Part shown: piece after piece, positions 7,208-13,714 of the stretch
Numbering within the stretch: position 1 is the stretch's first letter
How the letters are laid out: every line of letters begins with the position of its first letter
Source: Clostridiales bacterium
Lineage (GTDB): Bacteria > Bacillota > Clostridia > Oscillospirales > Oscillospiraceae
Length of the DNA: 16,540 nucleotides
Assembly (NCBI GenBank): GCA_012728025.1
Contig: JAAYFX010000077.1
Span: forward strand, 1-16,540
Direction of reading: 5' to 3'
The notes under the pieces: model-generated
What the model was told of the DNA's origin: nothing
Seen by the model: only the letters and a program-made list of their open reading frames with translations
The model's database searches: none
Program-made: the position numbers and the translations under genes

Positions 7208-8038
7208 ATGATGATAAAAGTTTTATCCGATAACAGGGCGGCCTCTGATACCTTTGGACAGGAGCACGGGCTTAGCCTATATGTGAAAACCAGACAGCAC
7301 AGACTGTTGTTCGACACTGGAGCCACTAGTCTCTTTGCGGACAATGCTGCCAGACTGGGCGTAAACCTTCCGGCGGTGGACATTGCCTTTTTGTCCCACG
7401 GCCACTATGACCATGGCGGAGGACTTGAAACCTTTTTGGAGATAAACGACAAAGCCAAGGTGTATATGCAAAAGGAAGTCTTTGAGCCTTATTATGCCAA
7501 AAGCCCCGAGGGAAACCTTAATTATATCGGCCTTGACACTGGGCTTTTGCCGAATGAGCGTTTTGTGTTTTGTGGACAAAATGAAAAAATTGATGATGAA
7601 TTGGAGCTGCTCTCAAAAGTGGGACAGACCGGCTCTGCCTCTTTCGGCAGCAGAGAACTATACCGAAAATCGGGCGAGGCACTCCTGCCAGACGATTTTA
7701 GCCATGAGCAAAACTTGATTATATGGGAAAATGGCCGCTCGATTTTGATTACCGGCTGCGCACATCAGGGTATCCTAAACATTGTCCAGCAGTTTAAGCT
7801 GGATAAGGGATGCTTTCCCGACCTTGTAATCGGCGGATTTCATCTTCACAGCCGTGGCTCTGGAAAAAGTGAAGACCCCGAGGCCCTTGACGCCATAGCA
7901 AGAGAGCTTCTGGAAACCGGCTCACTGTATTACTGTTGTCACTGCACAGGACAAGAGGCTTATCTGCATTTAAAATCTATTATGGGAAATAAAATCTCAT
8001 ATCTCTCGGCGGGAAGCCGATTGGCCGTAAATCTATAA
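7208..8038 (+). CDS. Metallo-beta-lactamase-fold metallohydrolase (COG1237-like)
   Basis: A 276-residue cytoplasmic protein of the MBL superfamily. The first metal motif, SHGHYDHGGG, gives H64, H66, D68 and H69. Further likely ligands are H186 (TGCAHQG) and H212 (GGFHLH), and there is a CCHCTG near residue 245. This pattern is that of the group once annotated as dihydropterin-aminobenzene-phosphate synthase-like; the real substrate is unknown for most members. The Cys-rich CCHC is suggestive of metal binding beyond the usual site. AGGAGGTG precedes the ATG at 7208, and a second ATG follows at once at 7211, so either may start. The next gene, an Fe-S scaffold ATPase, begins 13 bases after the stop, so the two are one operon and probably work together. 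Confidence 0.88.
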   Translation: MMIKVLSDNRAASDTFGQEHGLSLYVKTRQHRLLFDTGATSLFADNAARLGVNLPAVDIAFLSHGHYDHGGGLETFLEINDKAKVYMQKEVFEPYYAKSPEGNLNYIGLDTGLLPNERFVFCGQNEKIDDELELLSKVGQTGSASFGSRELYRKSGEALLPDDFSHEQNLIIWENGRSILITGCAHQGILNIVQQFKLDKGCFPDLVIGGFHLHSRGSGKSEDPEALDAIARELLETGSLYYCCHCTGQEAYLHLKSIMGNKISYLSAGSRLAVNL

Positions 8039-8051
8039 AGAGGTGAACAAT

Positions 8052-8888
8052 ATGAGCGAAAACTGTGATAATAACTGCGAAAGCTGCGGCGAGGACTGTG
8101 CCGACCGCAAGGAGCAAATGGATGATTTTCAATTGCCCCCCCATGAGCTTAGCCATATAAAAAAAGTAATAGGCATTGTCAGCGGAAAGGGCGGCGTGGG
8201 AAAATCCTCGGTCAGCGCCATGCTGGCAGTTACTATGCAACGACTAGGGTATAAGGTGGGTGTGCTGGATGCGGATATAACAGGCCCTTCAATCCCCAAG
8301 GCCTTTGGCATTCAGGGGAAAGCAGAGGGCAGCGAACTTGGAATGTATCCCAAGCGGAGTAAAACCGGCATTGAGATTATGTCTGTCAATCTGCTTTTGG
8401 AAAACGATACCGACCCTGTTATCTGGCGAGGGCCTATTCTGGGGAATGTGGTGAGCCAGTTTTGGACGGATGTTATCTGGGGCGATTTGGACTTTCTTTT
8501 TATAGATATGCCCCCCGGAACAGGCGATGTGCCCCTGACGGTTTTTCAGTCCATCCCCCTAGATGGCCTTATAATCGTGACCTCCCCTCAGGAACTTGTC
8601 TCCATGATTGTTCAAAAGGCCCTTAAAATGGCGGAGATTATGAAAATTCCCGTACTGGGGCTTGTAGAAAATATGTCCTACTTTAAATGTCCTGATAATG
8701 GCAAAGACTATAAGGTTTTTGGAGAAAGCCATATTGACGAAATTGCCGAAAAGCAAGGCTTGAAAGTGATGGCAAAGCTGCCCATTGACCCAAAAATCTC
8801 GGCCGCCTGTGATGCTGGTATGATAGAGCTGTTTGATGGAAACTGGTTTGACACAATTGCTGAGCAGCTTGCAAAGCAGGTATTATAA
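8052..8888 (+). CDS. Mrp/Nbp35-family P-loop ATPase, Fe-S cluster carrier
   Basis: This 278-residue protein belongs to the Mrp/ApbC/Nbp35 group of ATPases that bind and transfer Fe-S clusters. It has the deviant Walker A GKGGVGKS (45-52), switch DADITGPS (73-80) and Walker B-like IDMPPGTGD (151-159). The N-terminus carries four cysteines (C5, C9, C12, C16; C-x3-C-x2-C-x3-C), like the extra N-terminal site of Nbp35. The C-terminal CxxC usual in Mrp is reduced to one cysteine in KCPDNGK (C213), so dimeric cluster binding there is uncertain. The ATG at 8052 has AGAGGTG six bases before it; an in-frame GTG at 8043 overlaps that ribosome binding site and is unlikely. It forms an operon with the upstream MBL-fold gene. 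Confidence 0.93.
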   Translation: MSENCDNNCESCGEDCADRKEQMDDFQLPPHELSHIKKVIGIVSGKGGVGKSSVSAMLAVTMQRLGYKVGVLDADITGPSIPKAFGIQGKAEGSELGMYPKRSKTGIEIMSVNLLLENDTDPVIWRGPILGNVVSQFWTDVIWGDLDFLFIDMPPGTGDVPLTVFQSIPLDGLIIVTSPQELVSMIVQKALKMAEIMKIPVLGLVENMSYFKCPDNGKDYKVFGESHIDEIAEKQGLKVMAKLPIDPKISAACDAGMIELFDGNWFDTIAEQLAKQVL

Positions 8889-8896
8889 ATAGATGA

Positions 8897-9029
8897 GCAG
8901 GGCGGTCATGGCAAAAAGCTAAAAGGGCAACCCACAAAGTTCATGGTGAAAGTCCAGCCGCCCTGTCCGGATGGAAAAACCTTTTACCCTTGTGTGACAA
9001 AATCATTGAGCGGCTTTGTCTTAAGGGTA
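8897..9029 (+). promoter_or_regulatory. Structured intergenic segment between mrp and the rubredoxin operon
   Basis: CAGGGCGG (8898-8905) pairs perfectly with CCGCCCTG (8958-8965), enclosing 52 bases that hold GGGCAACCC and GGTGAAAGTCC. A second element pairs TACCCTT (8985-8991) with AAGGGTA (9023-9029), and inside it GACAAA (8996-9001) with TTTGTC (9015-9020). The first element shares scattered boxes with cobalamin riboswitches but lacks their conserved 3' core, so I do not assign it. It may be a leader RNA, an mrp 3' end structure or a small RNA. Confidence 0.4.
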
Positions 9030-9035
9030 TATATT
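9006..9035 (+). promoter_or_regulatory. Possible promoter of the rubredoxin-rubrerythrin operon
   Basis: TTGAGC (9006-9011) and TATATT (9030-9035) are 18 bases apart, with TATATA (9028-9033) giving a 16-base alternative. It overlaps the second hairpin of the preceding structured segment. No clear PerR-type box was found. Confidence 0.4.
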
Positions 9036-9064
9036 AAAACTATAAATATAAAAGGAGGGAACCT

Positions 9065-9736
9065 ATGAAACAATTTGTTTGCAACGTCTGCGGCTTTGTC
9101 TATGATGAGGCCAAGGGCATCCCAAACTCGGGCATAGCGGCGGGAACCAAATGGGAGGACCTGCCCGCTGACTGGACCTGTCCCCTCTGCGGCGCTTCCA
9201 AGTCCGAGTTTCGGGCAGCCGACGAAGCAAAGCCCGCTCCAAAAGCCGTAGCGGTTATGGAGGTGCCCGCCGAACTTAAGGAGCTGTCCCCTCTGGAGAT
9301 GAGCGCCCTATGCTCAAACCTTGCCCGAGGCTGTGAAAAGCAGTATAAGGAAGAGGAAGCCGCCCTCTTTACAGAGCTTGCGGCATATTTTAAGGTAGCT
9401 TCTCCACCGGCAGAAGCGCCTGATATGGCAAAGCTGCTAAACCTTATTAATAAAGATTTGGAAAGTGGCTTTCCCGCCGCCCACGCCGCCGCCGAAGCCG
9501 CCCCCCGTGACAGAGGCGCCCTACGTGCCCTGACTTGGAGCGAAAAGGTAAGCCGCATACAAAAATCTCTCTTGGAGCGATGGCAAAAAGAGGGGGAAGC
9601 CATGCTGGAAAACAGCGGCGTATGGGTCTGTACCATCTGCGGATTTATCTACATAGGAAACGAGCCTCCCGAGCTTTGCCCTGTTTGCAAGGTGCCAAGC
9701 TGGAAATTTGAAAAAGTTGAAGGGAGGGTCGAATAA
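9065..9736 (+). CDS. Double-rubredoxin protein (rubredoxin-helical-rubredoxin)
   Basis: A 223-residue soluble redox protein. Residues 1-50 are a canonical rubredoxin with iron ligands C6, C9, C39 and C42 (CNVCGFVYDE, then CPLCG). A Pro/Ala-rich linker leads to a mostly helical middle part (about 72-182) without the ExxH pairs of a diiron site. Residues 186-219 are a short rubrerythrin-type rubredoxin with C189, C192, C205 and C208. The helical part before the last domain resembles the end of rubrerythrins, so the protein may descend from a rubrerythrin that lost its diiron centre. It probably passes electrons, likely to the next protein, whose ATG overlaps this stop codon (TAATG). AAAGGAGGG precedes the ATG. 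Confidence 0.88.
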   Translation: MKQFVCNVCGFVYDEAKGIPNSGIAAGTKWEDLPADWTCPLCGASKSEFRAADEAKPAPKAVAVMEVPAELKELSPLEMSALCSNLARGCEKQYKEEEAALFTELAAYFKVASPPAEAPDMAKLLNLINKDLESGFPAAHAAAEAAPRDRGALRALTWSEKVSRIQKSLLERWQKEGEAMLENSGVWVCTICGFIYIGNEPPELCPVCKVPSWKFEKVEGRVE

Positions 9737-10899
9737 TGTCTGAAGTTTTTGCTGTTAGAAATATTCGCCTTTGTACAAAGGATTGTCTATGTCTATATGT
9801 CTGTCCCACAGGCGCTACCGACACAGAAAACAGCATCATTGATGTTGATAAATGCATAGGCTGTGGTAAATGCGCTGCCGCCTGTCCCTCCGGCGCAATT
9901 TCCATGATGCCGAAGAAGTTGCCCCCTCAGCAGGACCATTCGCCTTCTGTGACAGCGGCTATGAACAATATGCTGCGCTCAAAATCTGAGCAGGAGGGCA
10001 TGGCGGCGGCCCTGTCGGGAGCACTGGCGGCGGCCATTGAAAAGTCCTGCCGTATTCAGGCGGAGGATATTATTCGTGAAGCCGGCTATATGCTTCCCCA
10101 GAGCGGAAATTCAAGGGGTTTTTTTAAAAAGCTTGTTGACAATCCTCCTTCTGATGACTTTCCCAAGGCCGTTGCCGAAAAGCTTTTGAGCCTGCTGCCT
10201 CAAAATGACGGTGAAGAAAAAAATGAGCAGAAGGTCTTGAGAAAATGGAAATGCTCCATTTGCGGCTATATCCATGAAGGTGAAAGTCTGGCTGATGATT
10301 TCCTTTGTCCAATATGTAAGGCACCCGTTTCCAAGTTTGTGGAAGTAAGTGCTCCGGATGGCGGAAATCCCTATGCCGGAACAAAGACCGAGAAGAACCT
10401 GCAAGAGGCCTTTGTAGGAGAAAGCCTTGCCCGCAACAAATACACCTATTTTGCCCAAGTCGCCCAGTCTGAGGGCTATGAGCATCTGGCGGAGATTTTT
10501 TTGAGCACTGCCAGAAATGAGCAGGAACACGCCCGCATCTGGTTTCAGGAGCTGGGTCAGCTTGGAGATACGGCGAAAAACCTGCTGGCCGCTGCCGAAG
10601 GTGAAAACTATGAATGGACGGATATGTATGAGCGCATGGCAAAGGATGCTGATGAGGAGGGCTTTCCGGAGCTTGCGGCTCGCTTCCGTCGTGTGGGCGA
10701 CATCGAAAAATCTCACGAGGAGCGCTATCGGAAGCTGCTCAAAAACGTAGAGATGAATCAGGTCTTTGAAAAAAGCGGCCAGACTATGTGGGAATGCCGT
10801 GTCTGCGGTCATATTGTGGTTGGCAGCAAGGCGCCGGAGTATTGCCCTGTCTGCGGCTTTAGCAAAAGCTACTTTGAGGTGAGAAAAGAAAACTACTAA
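9736..10899 (+). CDS. Ferredoxin-rubredoxin-rubrerythrin-rubredoxin fusion
   Basis: A 387-residue multi-cofactor protein. Residues 10-55 are a 2[4Fe-4S] ferredoxin: C13, C17, C19, C23, then C40, C43, C46, C50. The first set is C-x3-C-x-C-x3-C, not the usual C-x2-C-x2-C. Residues 65-165 are helical and unassigned. A small rubredoxin follows with C173, C176, C191 and C194. Residues about 215-340 are a rubrerythrin ferritin-like diiron domain with E229 (GES), E262/H265 (NEQEH) and E324/H327 (IEKSH). A final rubredoxin has C354, C357, C370 and C373. Ordinary rubrerythrin, about 190 residues, reduces hydrogen peroxide with electrons from rubredoxin. Here the chain ferredoxin to rubredoxin to diiron centre seems built into one polypeptide. 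It is coupled to the upstream gene by TAATG, with GGGAGGG before the start. Confidence 0.92.
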   Translation: MSEVFAVRNIRLCTKDCLCLYVCPTGATDTENSIIDVDKCIGCGKCAAACPSGAISMMPKKLPPQQDHSPSVTAAMNNMLRSKSEQEGMAAALSGALAAAIEKSCRIQAEDIIREAGYMLPQSGNSRGFFKKLVDNPPSDDFPKAVAEKLLSLLPQNDGEEKNEQKVLRKWKCSICGYIHEGESLADDFLCPICKAPVSKFVEVSAPDGGNPYAGTKTEKNLQEAFVGESLARNKYTYFAQVAQSEGYEHLAEIFLSTARNEQEHARIWFQELGQLGDTAKNLLAAAEGENYEWTDMYERMAKDADEEGFPELAARFRRVGDIEKSHEERYRKLLKNVEMNQVFEKSGQTMWECRVCGHIVVGSKAPEYCPVCGFSKSYFEVRKENY

Positions 10900-10983
10900 A
10901 ATATAAAGCTTTTGAAGTGGTTTGCAATTTTCACAAATCAAAGGGCCAAATTTAAAAGCTTGTTTTTTAAAAATCCATATAAA

Positions 10984-11030
10984 AATTTTAGACTATATCT
11001 TGTTTAAGATATAGTCTAAAATTATTTTTT
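10984..11030. terminator. Bidirectional terminator between the redox operon and gdh
   Basis: An 18-base perfect stem (AATTTTAGACTATATCTT at 10984-11001, its complement at 11006-11023, loop GTTT) is followed by ATTTTTT on the plus strand. On the minus strand it is followed by TTTTTATATGG, read outward from 10985. It ends the plus-strand rubrerythrin operon and the minus-strand gdh, whose stop is two bases from the T-tract. Confidence 0.93.
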
Positions 11031-11031
11031 A

Positions 11032-12318
11032 TTATACCCAGCCACGAAGCTTAACTGCTTCAGCAACACGGTTGATGGCAATTACATATGCGGCATCACG
11101 CATATACAGGCCCTTTTCCTGAGCTAAGTTATGAACTGCATGGAAGGCTGATGTCATTTTATAATCAAGCTTTTCCAGAACTTCTTCCTTTGACCAGAAG
11201 TAGTTCATGTTACACTGCACCTGCTCAAAATAGCTGCAGGTAACCCCGCCGGCATTGCATAAAAAGTCAGGAATTAGATATATATTCTTCTTTTTTATCA
11301 GGGGGTCACAGTCCGGTGTTGTTGGCCCGTTGGCACCCTCGCAAATGACCTTTACCTGCTCGCTGATACCCGCAAAACAAGAGGGCGTAATTTGGTTTTC
11401 AAGGGCGCAGGGTAAAAGAATGTCAACATCTTGAGCAGACCAAGCCTCACCGTCCAGCAGTTCGCAGCCGAGTTCTTTAGCCTTTGCCTTATCAATTGTT
11501 CCGAAGGCATCCTTTATAGCTGCCATCTGCTCAATATCAAGACCGCTTGATTTGCGGAAGGTGTATGGTTTTTTGTCGTTGTTATCCCAAGAGGAAATTG
11601 CTATAACCTTTCCGCCCATGCTCGTGTATAAACGGGCAGCATGCTCGGCCACATTGCCAAAGCCCTGAATGCTGGCGCTTGTTTTGGCAATGTCGATATT
11701 TAAGGCTTTCAAAGCCTCTCTTAAGGTATAAATAACTCCGTATCCGGTAGCTTCTTTGCGCCCCAGAGAACCGCCCATTCCCACAGGCTTTCCGGTGATG
11801 ACACCGGGGAAGTGTCCGCCGTGGATGGCTTCGTATTCATCCAGCATCCAGAGCATATGCTGGGCGTTTGTCATAACATCCGGAGCAGGTACATCTATTA
11901 CAGGTCCTATAAGCTTTGCAGTCTGCCTTACATATCCACGGCATAAACGCTCTTGCTCACCACTTGATAAGTTACGAGGGTCACAAATAATACCGCCTTT
12001 TCCGCCGCCCAAAGGAATATCTACAACCGCACACTTCCAAGTCATCCACATTGATAGTGCCCTGATTGTGTCAGCTGTTTCCTGAGGATGAAACCGAATT
12101 CCACCCTTTGCCGGACCCCGTGCGTCGTTATGCTTAATTCTATATGCTTTAAATACCTTCGAGCTTCCATCATCCATTTTTACGGGAATTGTAAAATGAA
12201 TCTCCTGACTTGGCTGGCGCAGCAGTTCACGCACCGATTGATTTAAATCAATTAAATCCGCAACGTCATCAAATTGTTTTTGAGCGCTTACATAGGCGTT
12301 GTATGATTCTTCTGACAC
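11032..12318 (-). CDS. gdhA: Glutamate dehydrogenase (Glu/Leu/Phe/Val family)
   Basis: This 428-residue enzyme interconverts glutamate with 2-oxoglutarate and ammonia, using NAD(P). Visible marks are K71 in GPAKGGIRFHP, the catalytic K107 in PLGGGKGGI, D147 in PAPDVMTNAQ, the Rossmann loop QGFGNVAEHAA (218-228), and the C-terminal INRVAEAVKLRG. The length matches hexameric bacterial GDH. Leu/Phe dehydrogenases are shorter and fit less well. The start used is GTG at 12318, with AGGAG eight bases before it. Earlier in-frame TTG/ATG codons at 12339 and 12336 have no ribosome binding site and include this one. In amino-acid-fermenting Clostridia the enzyme usually works in the deaminating direction. 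A consensus promoter and a perfect 13-base inverted repeat stand upstream. Confidence 0.95.
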   Translation of the reverse strand: MSEESYNAYVSAQKQFDDVADLIDLNQSVRELLRQPSQEIHFTIPVKMDDGSSKVFKAYRIKHNDARGPAKGGIRFHPQETADTIRALSMWMTWKCAVVDIPLGGGKGGIICDPRNLSSGEQERLCRGYVRQTAKLIGPVIDVPAPDVMTNAQHMLWMLDEYEAIHGGHFPGVITGKPVGMGGSLGRKEATGYGVIYTLREALKALNIDIAKTSASIQGFGNVAEHAARLYTSMGGKVIAISSWDNNDKKPYTFRKSSGLDIEQMAAIKDAFGTIDKAKAKELGCELLDGEAWSAQDVDILLPCALENQITPSCFAGISEQVKVICEGANGPTTPDCDPLIKKKNIYLIPDFLCNAGGVTCSYFEQVQCNMNYFWSKEEVLEKLDYKMTSAFHAVHNLAQEKGLYMRDAAYVIAINRVAEAVKLRGWV

Positions 12319-12345
12319 ACTTTTGTCTCCTAACATCAAGTATTA

Positions 12346-12375
12346 GAATAAATACTAAGCAATTAGTATTTATTC
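12346..12375. repeat. Perfect inverted repeat at the gdh transcription start
   Basis: GAATAAATACTAA (12346-12358) and TTAGTATTTATTC (12363-12375) are perfect 13-base arms around GCAA. A third copy of the core, AGTATT (12340-12345), lies next to it. The repeat covers the expected start of transcription, so it is either an operator or a hairpin at the 5' end of the mRNA. Confidence 0.6.
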
Positions 12376-12380
12376 AGTTT

Positions 12381-12408
12381 ATTATATCTTTATTTCAAAA
12401 AATGTCAA
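12381..12408 (-). promoter_or_regulatory. Consensus promoter of gdh
   Basis: On the minus strand TTGACA (12408-12403) and TATAAT (12386-12381) are both perfect and 16 bases apart. This predicts strong expression unless the inverted repeat just downstream is bound. Confidence 0.85.
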
Positions 12409-12476
12409 GAAGCCATTGAGGCTTTTTGCCTAAGAACTTTGACTTTTTTTGAGCCTTTTATCTATTATAGAAGCTT

Positions 12477-12881
12477 TTAGAAGCAGTTATCAGCCATAGC
12501 CTTATAGGTACCAAAGTCCAGCCTTGGGCAAGTTTTGGTTTCCATTAGTGTTTGATTTGGCTCCATGGTAAAACTATCTCTCCTGCCGGTTTTGCCGCCT
12601 GCCAAAAAGCCCGGCCAGCCGAACAATGCCACAATAACAACTTGCAGAAAAAGTATTGCCGCCAGCACAATACAAAGGACGGTGGCCCCGCTGCCGCTGC
12701 CCCCTGATTTTACCGGAGGGATATTCTGGGCAACATAGCCCTGCTGTGTCGGCGGAGTGTAAGAGCCTGTGTAGCTTTGTTGCTGTGGGGCAGACTCAGA
12801 GCCAATAGGGGTGCCGCATTTGGTGCAAAAGCGGGAGTCTGGATTAAGCTGTTTACCGCAATTCGTACAAAACTTTGCCAT
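12477..12881 (-). CDS. Zinc-ribbon protein with one membrane segment
   Basis: A 134-residue protein. Residues 1-24 are a zinc ribbon of the type common at the N-terminus of Firmicute membrane proteins: C5, C8, C19, C22 (CTNCGK, then CTKCGTP). A Gln/Ser/Pro/Gly-rich linker follows, then one transmembrane helix at about 66-88 and a short tail of 45 residues with two cysteines. The zinc ribbon should face the cytoplasm. No enzymatic motif is visible and the function is unknown. AAGGAGG lies close to the ATG. It starts 12 bases after the stop of the preceding gene, so the two form an operon. The C-terminal part is short compared with relatives that carry an outer domain; the partner gene may supply that domain. 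Confidence 0.75.
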   Translation of the reverse strand: MAKFCTNCGKQLNPDSRFCTKCGTPIGSESAPQQQSYTGSYTPPTQQGYVAQNIPPVKSGGSGSGATVLCIVLAAILFLQVVIVALFGWPGFLAGGKTGRRDSFTMEPNQTLMETKTCPRLDFGTYKAMADNCF

Positions 12882-12893
12882 ATCCTTACCTCC

Positions 12894-13604
12894 TTATGGC
12901 CGAACCAGCGCAACAACTGCCGGTATTCCGTCGGGTGTATCCATAGTGCCAATGGCATACTGTTTATCGCCAAGGGAATAAAAATAATCAAGGTAAATAG
13001 TCCCCGGCCCCGAGGCCCAAAGGCCGCCGTTTTCCCATTTGCCGATAAATACACTATCTTCCATATCTGTCAGGTCAAAGCTTTCGCTCTCCCATGACCA
13101 AAAGATAAGATACCAGTCTAAAGTCAGGCTAAGCCTATCCGCTGTGCCGTCAATGCTGATATTCAAAAAGTCATAGGCACTTGAATCATATTCATAATAG
13201 GGGTCATAGTAGATAAGAGCTTTCCAGCCTCCCATAAGGGAATTTAAATTATCCATGGTTACAGCACCTTCGGGAACCCCATTATAAAGCACTCCGTCCA
13301 GATACCACAAAAAATCACCCAAGTCGGGGCGCTCATTTGTGGACATACCAACACTTGCTCCTTCCGGCGCTTGAATTTTATCCTCAGCCTCAGATAAAAA
13401 AAGGTCATCCTCAAACCAGAGTTCAGGCTCGTTAAGGGGCAAAACCTGCTCCGGCCTCGGTGTTACGGCTTCCCTTTCCGCCCCTTTCCGAAGGTTTCGG
13501 GGAATTGTGATTATGCCAAACGCCAACATTATTAAATTGGCTGCGGCCAACAGGATAATTAAGGCCAGCTTCCCGCCTTCCAGAGATGTTTTTTGGTTTT
13601 CCAT
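12894..13604 (-). CDS. Membrane-anchored protein of unknown function
   Basis: A 236-residue protein that I do not recognise. After a short polar N-terminus, one hydrophobic segment at about 11-32 (LALIILLAAANLIMLAFGII) acts as a signal anchor. A charged linker follows, and then an outer domain of about 150 residues, rich in Tyr, Trp, Asp and Gly, with no cysteines. The repeated pattern of short aromatic strands (LWYLDG, WYLIFW, GLWASGPG) suggests a beta-sandwich or lipocalin-like fold. The start used is the ATG at 13604, six bases after AGGAGG; the adjoining ATG at 13607 is too close to it, and an upstream frame to 13670 lacks a ribosome binding site. It is in an operon with the zinc-ribbon gene, and the two may form one surface complex. 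Confidence 0.7.
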   Translation of the reverse strand: MENQKTSLEGGKLALIILLAAANLIMLAFGIITIPRNLRKGAEREAVTPRPEQVLPLNEPELWFEDDLFLSEAEDKIQAPEGASVGMSTNERPDLGDFLWYLDGVLYNGVPEGAVTMDNLNSLMGGWKALIYYDPYYEYDSSAYDFLNISIDGTADRLSLTLDWYLIFWSWESESFDLTDMEDSVFIGKWENGGLWASGPGTIYLDYFYSLGDKQYAIGTMDTPDGIPAVVALVRP

Positions 13605-13714
13605 CATAGTCCTCCTCATAATTTCCAAACTCCGATTTTTATCTTTAAAAGAAAAATCAAGAAATTTCAAGCATCAGCAATGCCATCATGAATTTAAATT
13701 TTATGTTTTTATTC

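Noticed and set aside
8890..8970. Cobalamin riboswitch
   Set aside because: Some conserved boxes occur in order, but the spacing after GGGCAA and the missing 3' core do not fit the consensus, and the next gene has no tie to cobalamin.
9036..9056. PerR-type box before the rubredoxin operon
   Set aside because: The AT-rich TATAAATATAA only loosely resembles the TTATAAT-N-ATTATAA consensus.
9100..9636. Minus-strand open frame of 178 codons opposite the double-rubredoxin gene
   Set aside because: Its Ala/Ser-rich low-complexity translation is a by-product of GC-rich codons in the opposite strand.
10111..10941. Long minus-strand open frame (276 codons) opposite the rubrerythrin fusion
   Set aside because: It lies antisense to clearly recognisable domains, has no family motifs, crosses the gene end and lacks a good ribosome binding site.
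12710..13054. Minus-strand frame overlapping both the zinc-ribbon and membrane-protein genes
   Set aside because: The two genes it overlaps have good starts, ribosome binding sites and domain features; this frame has none.
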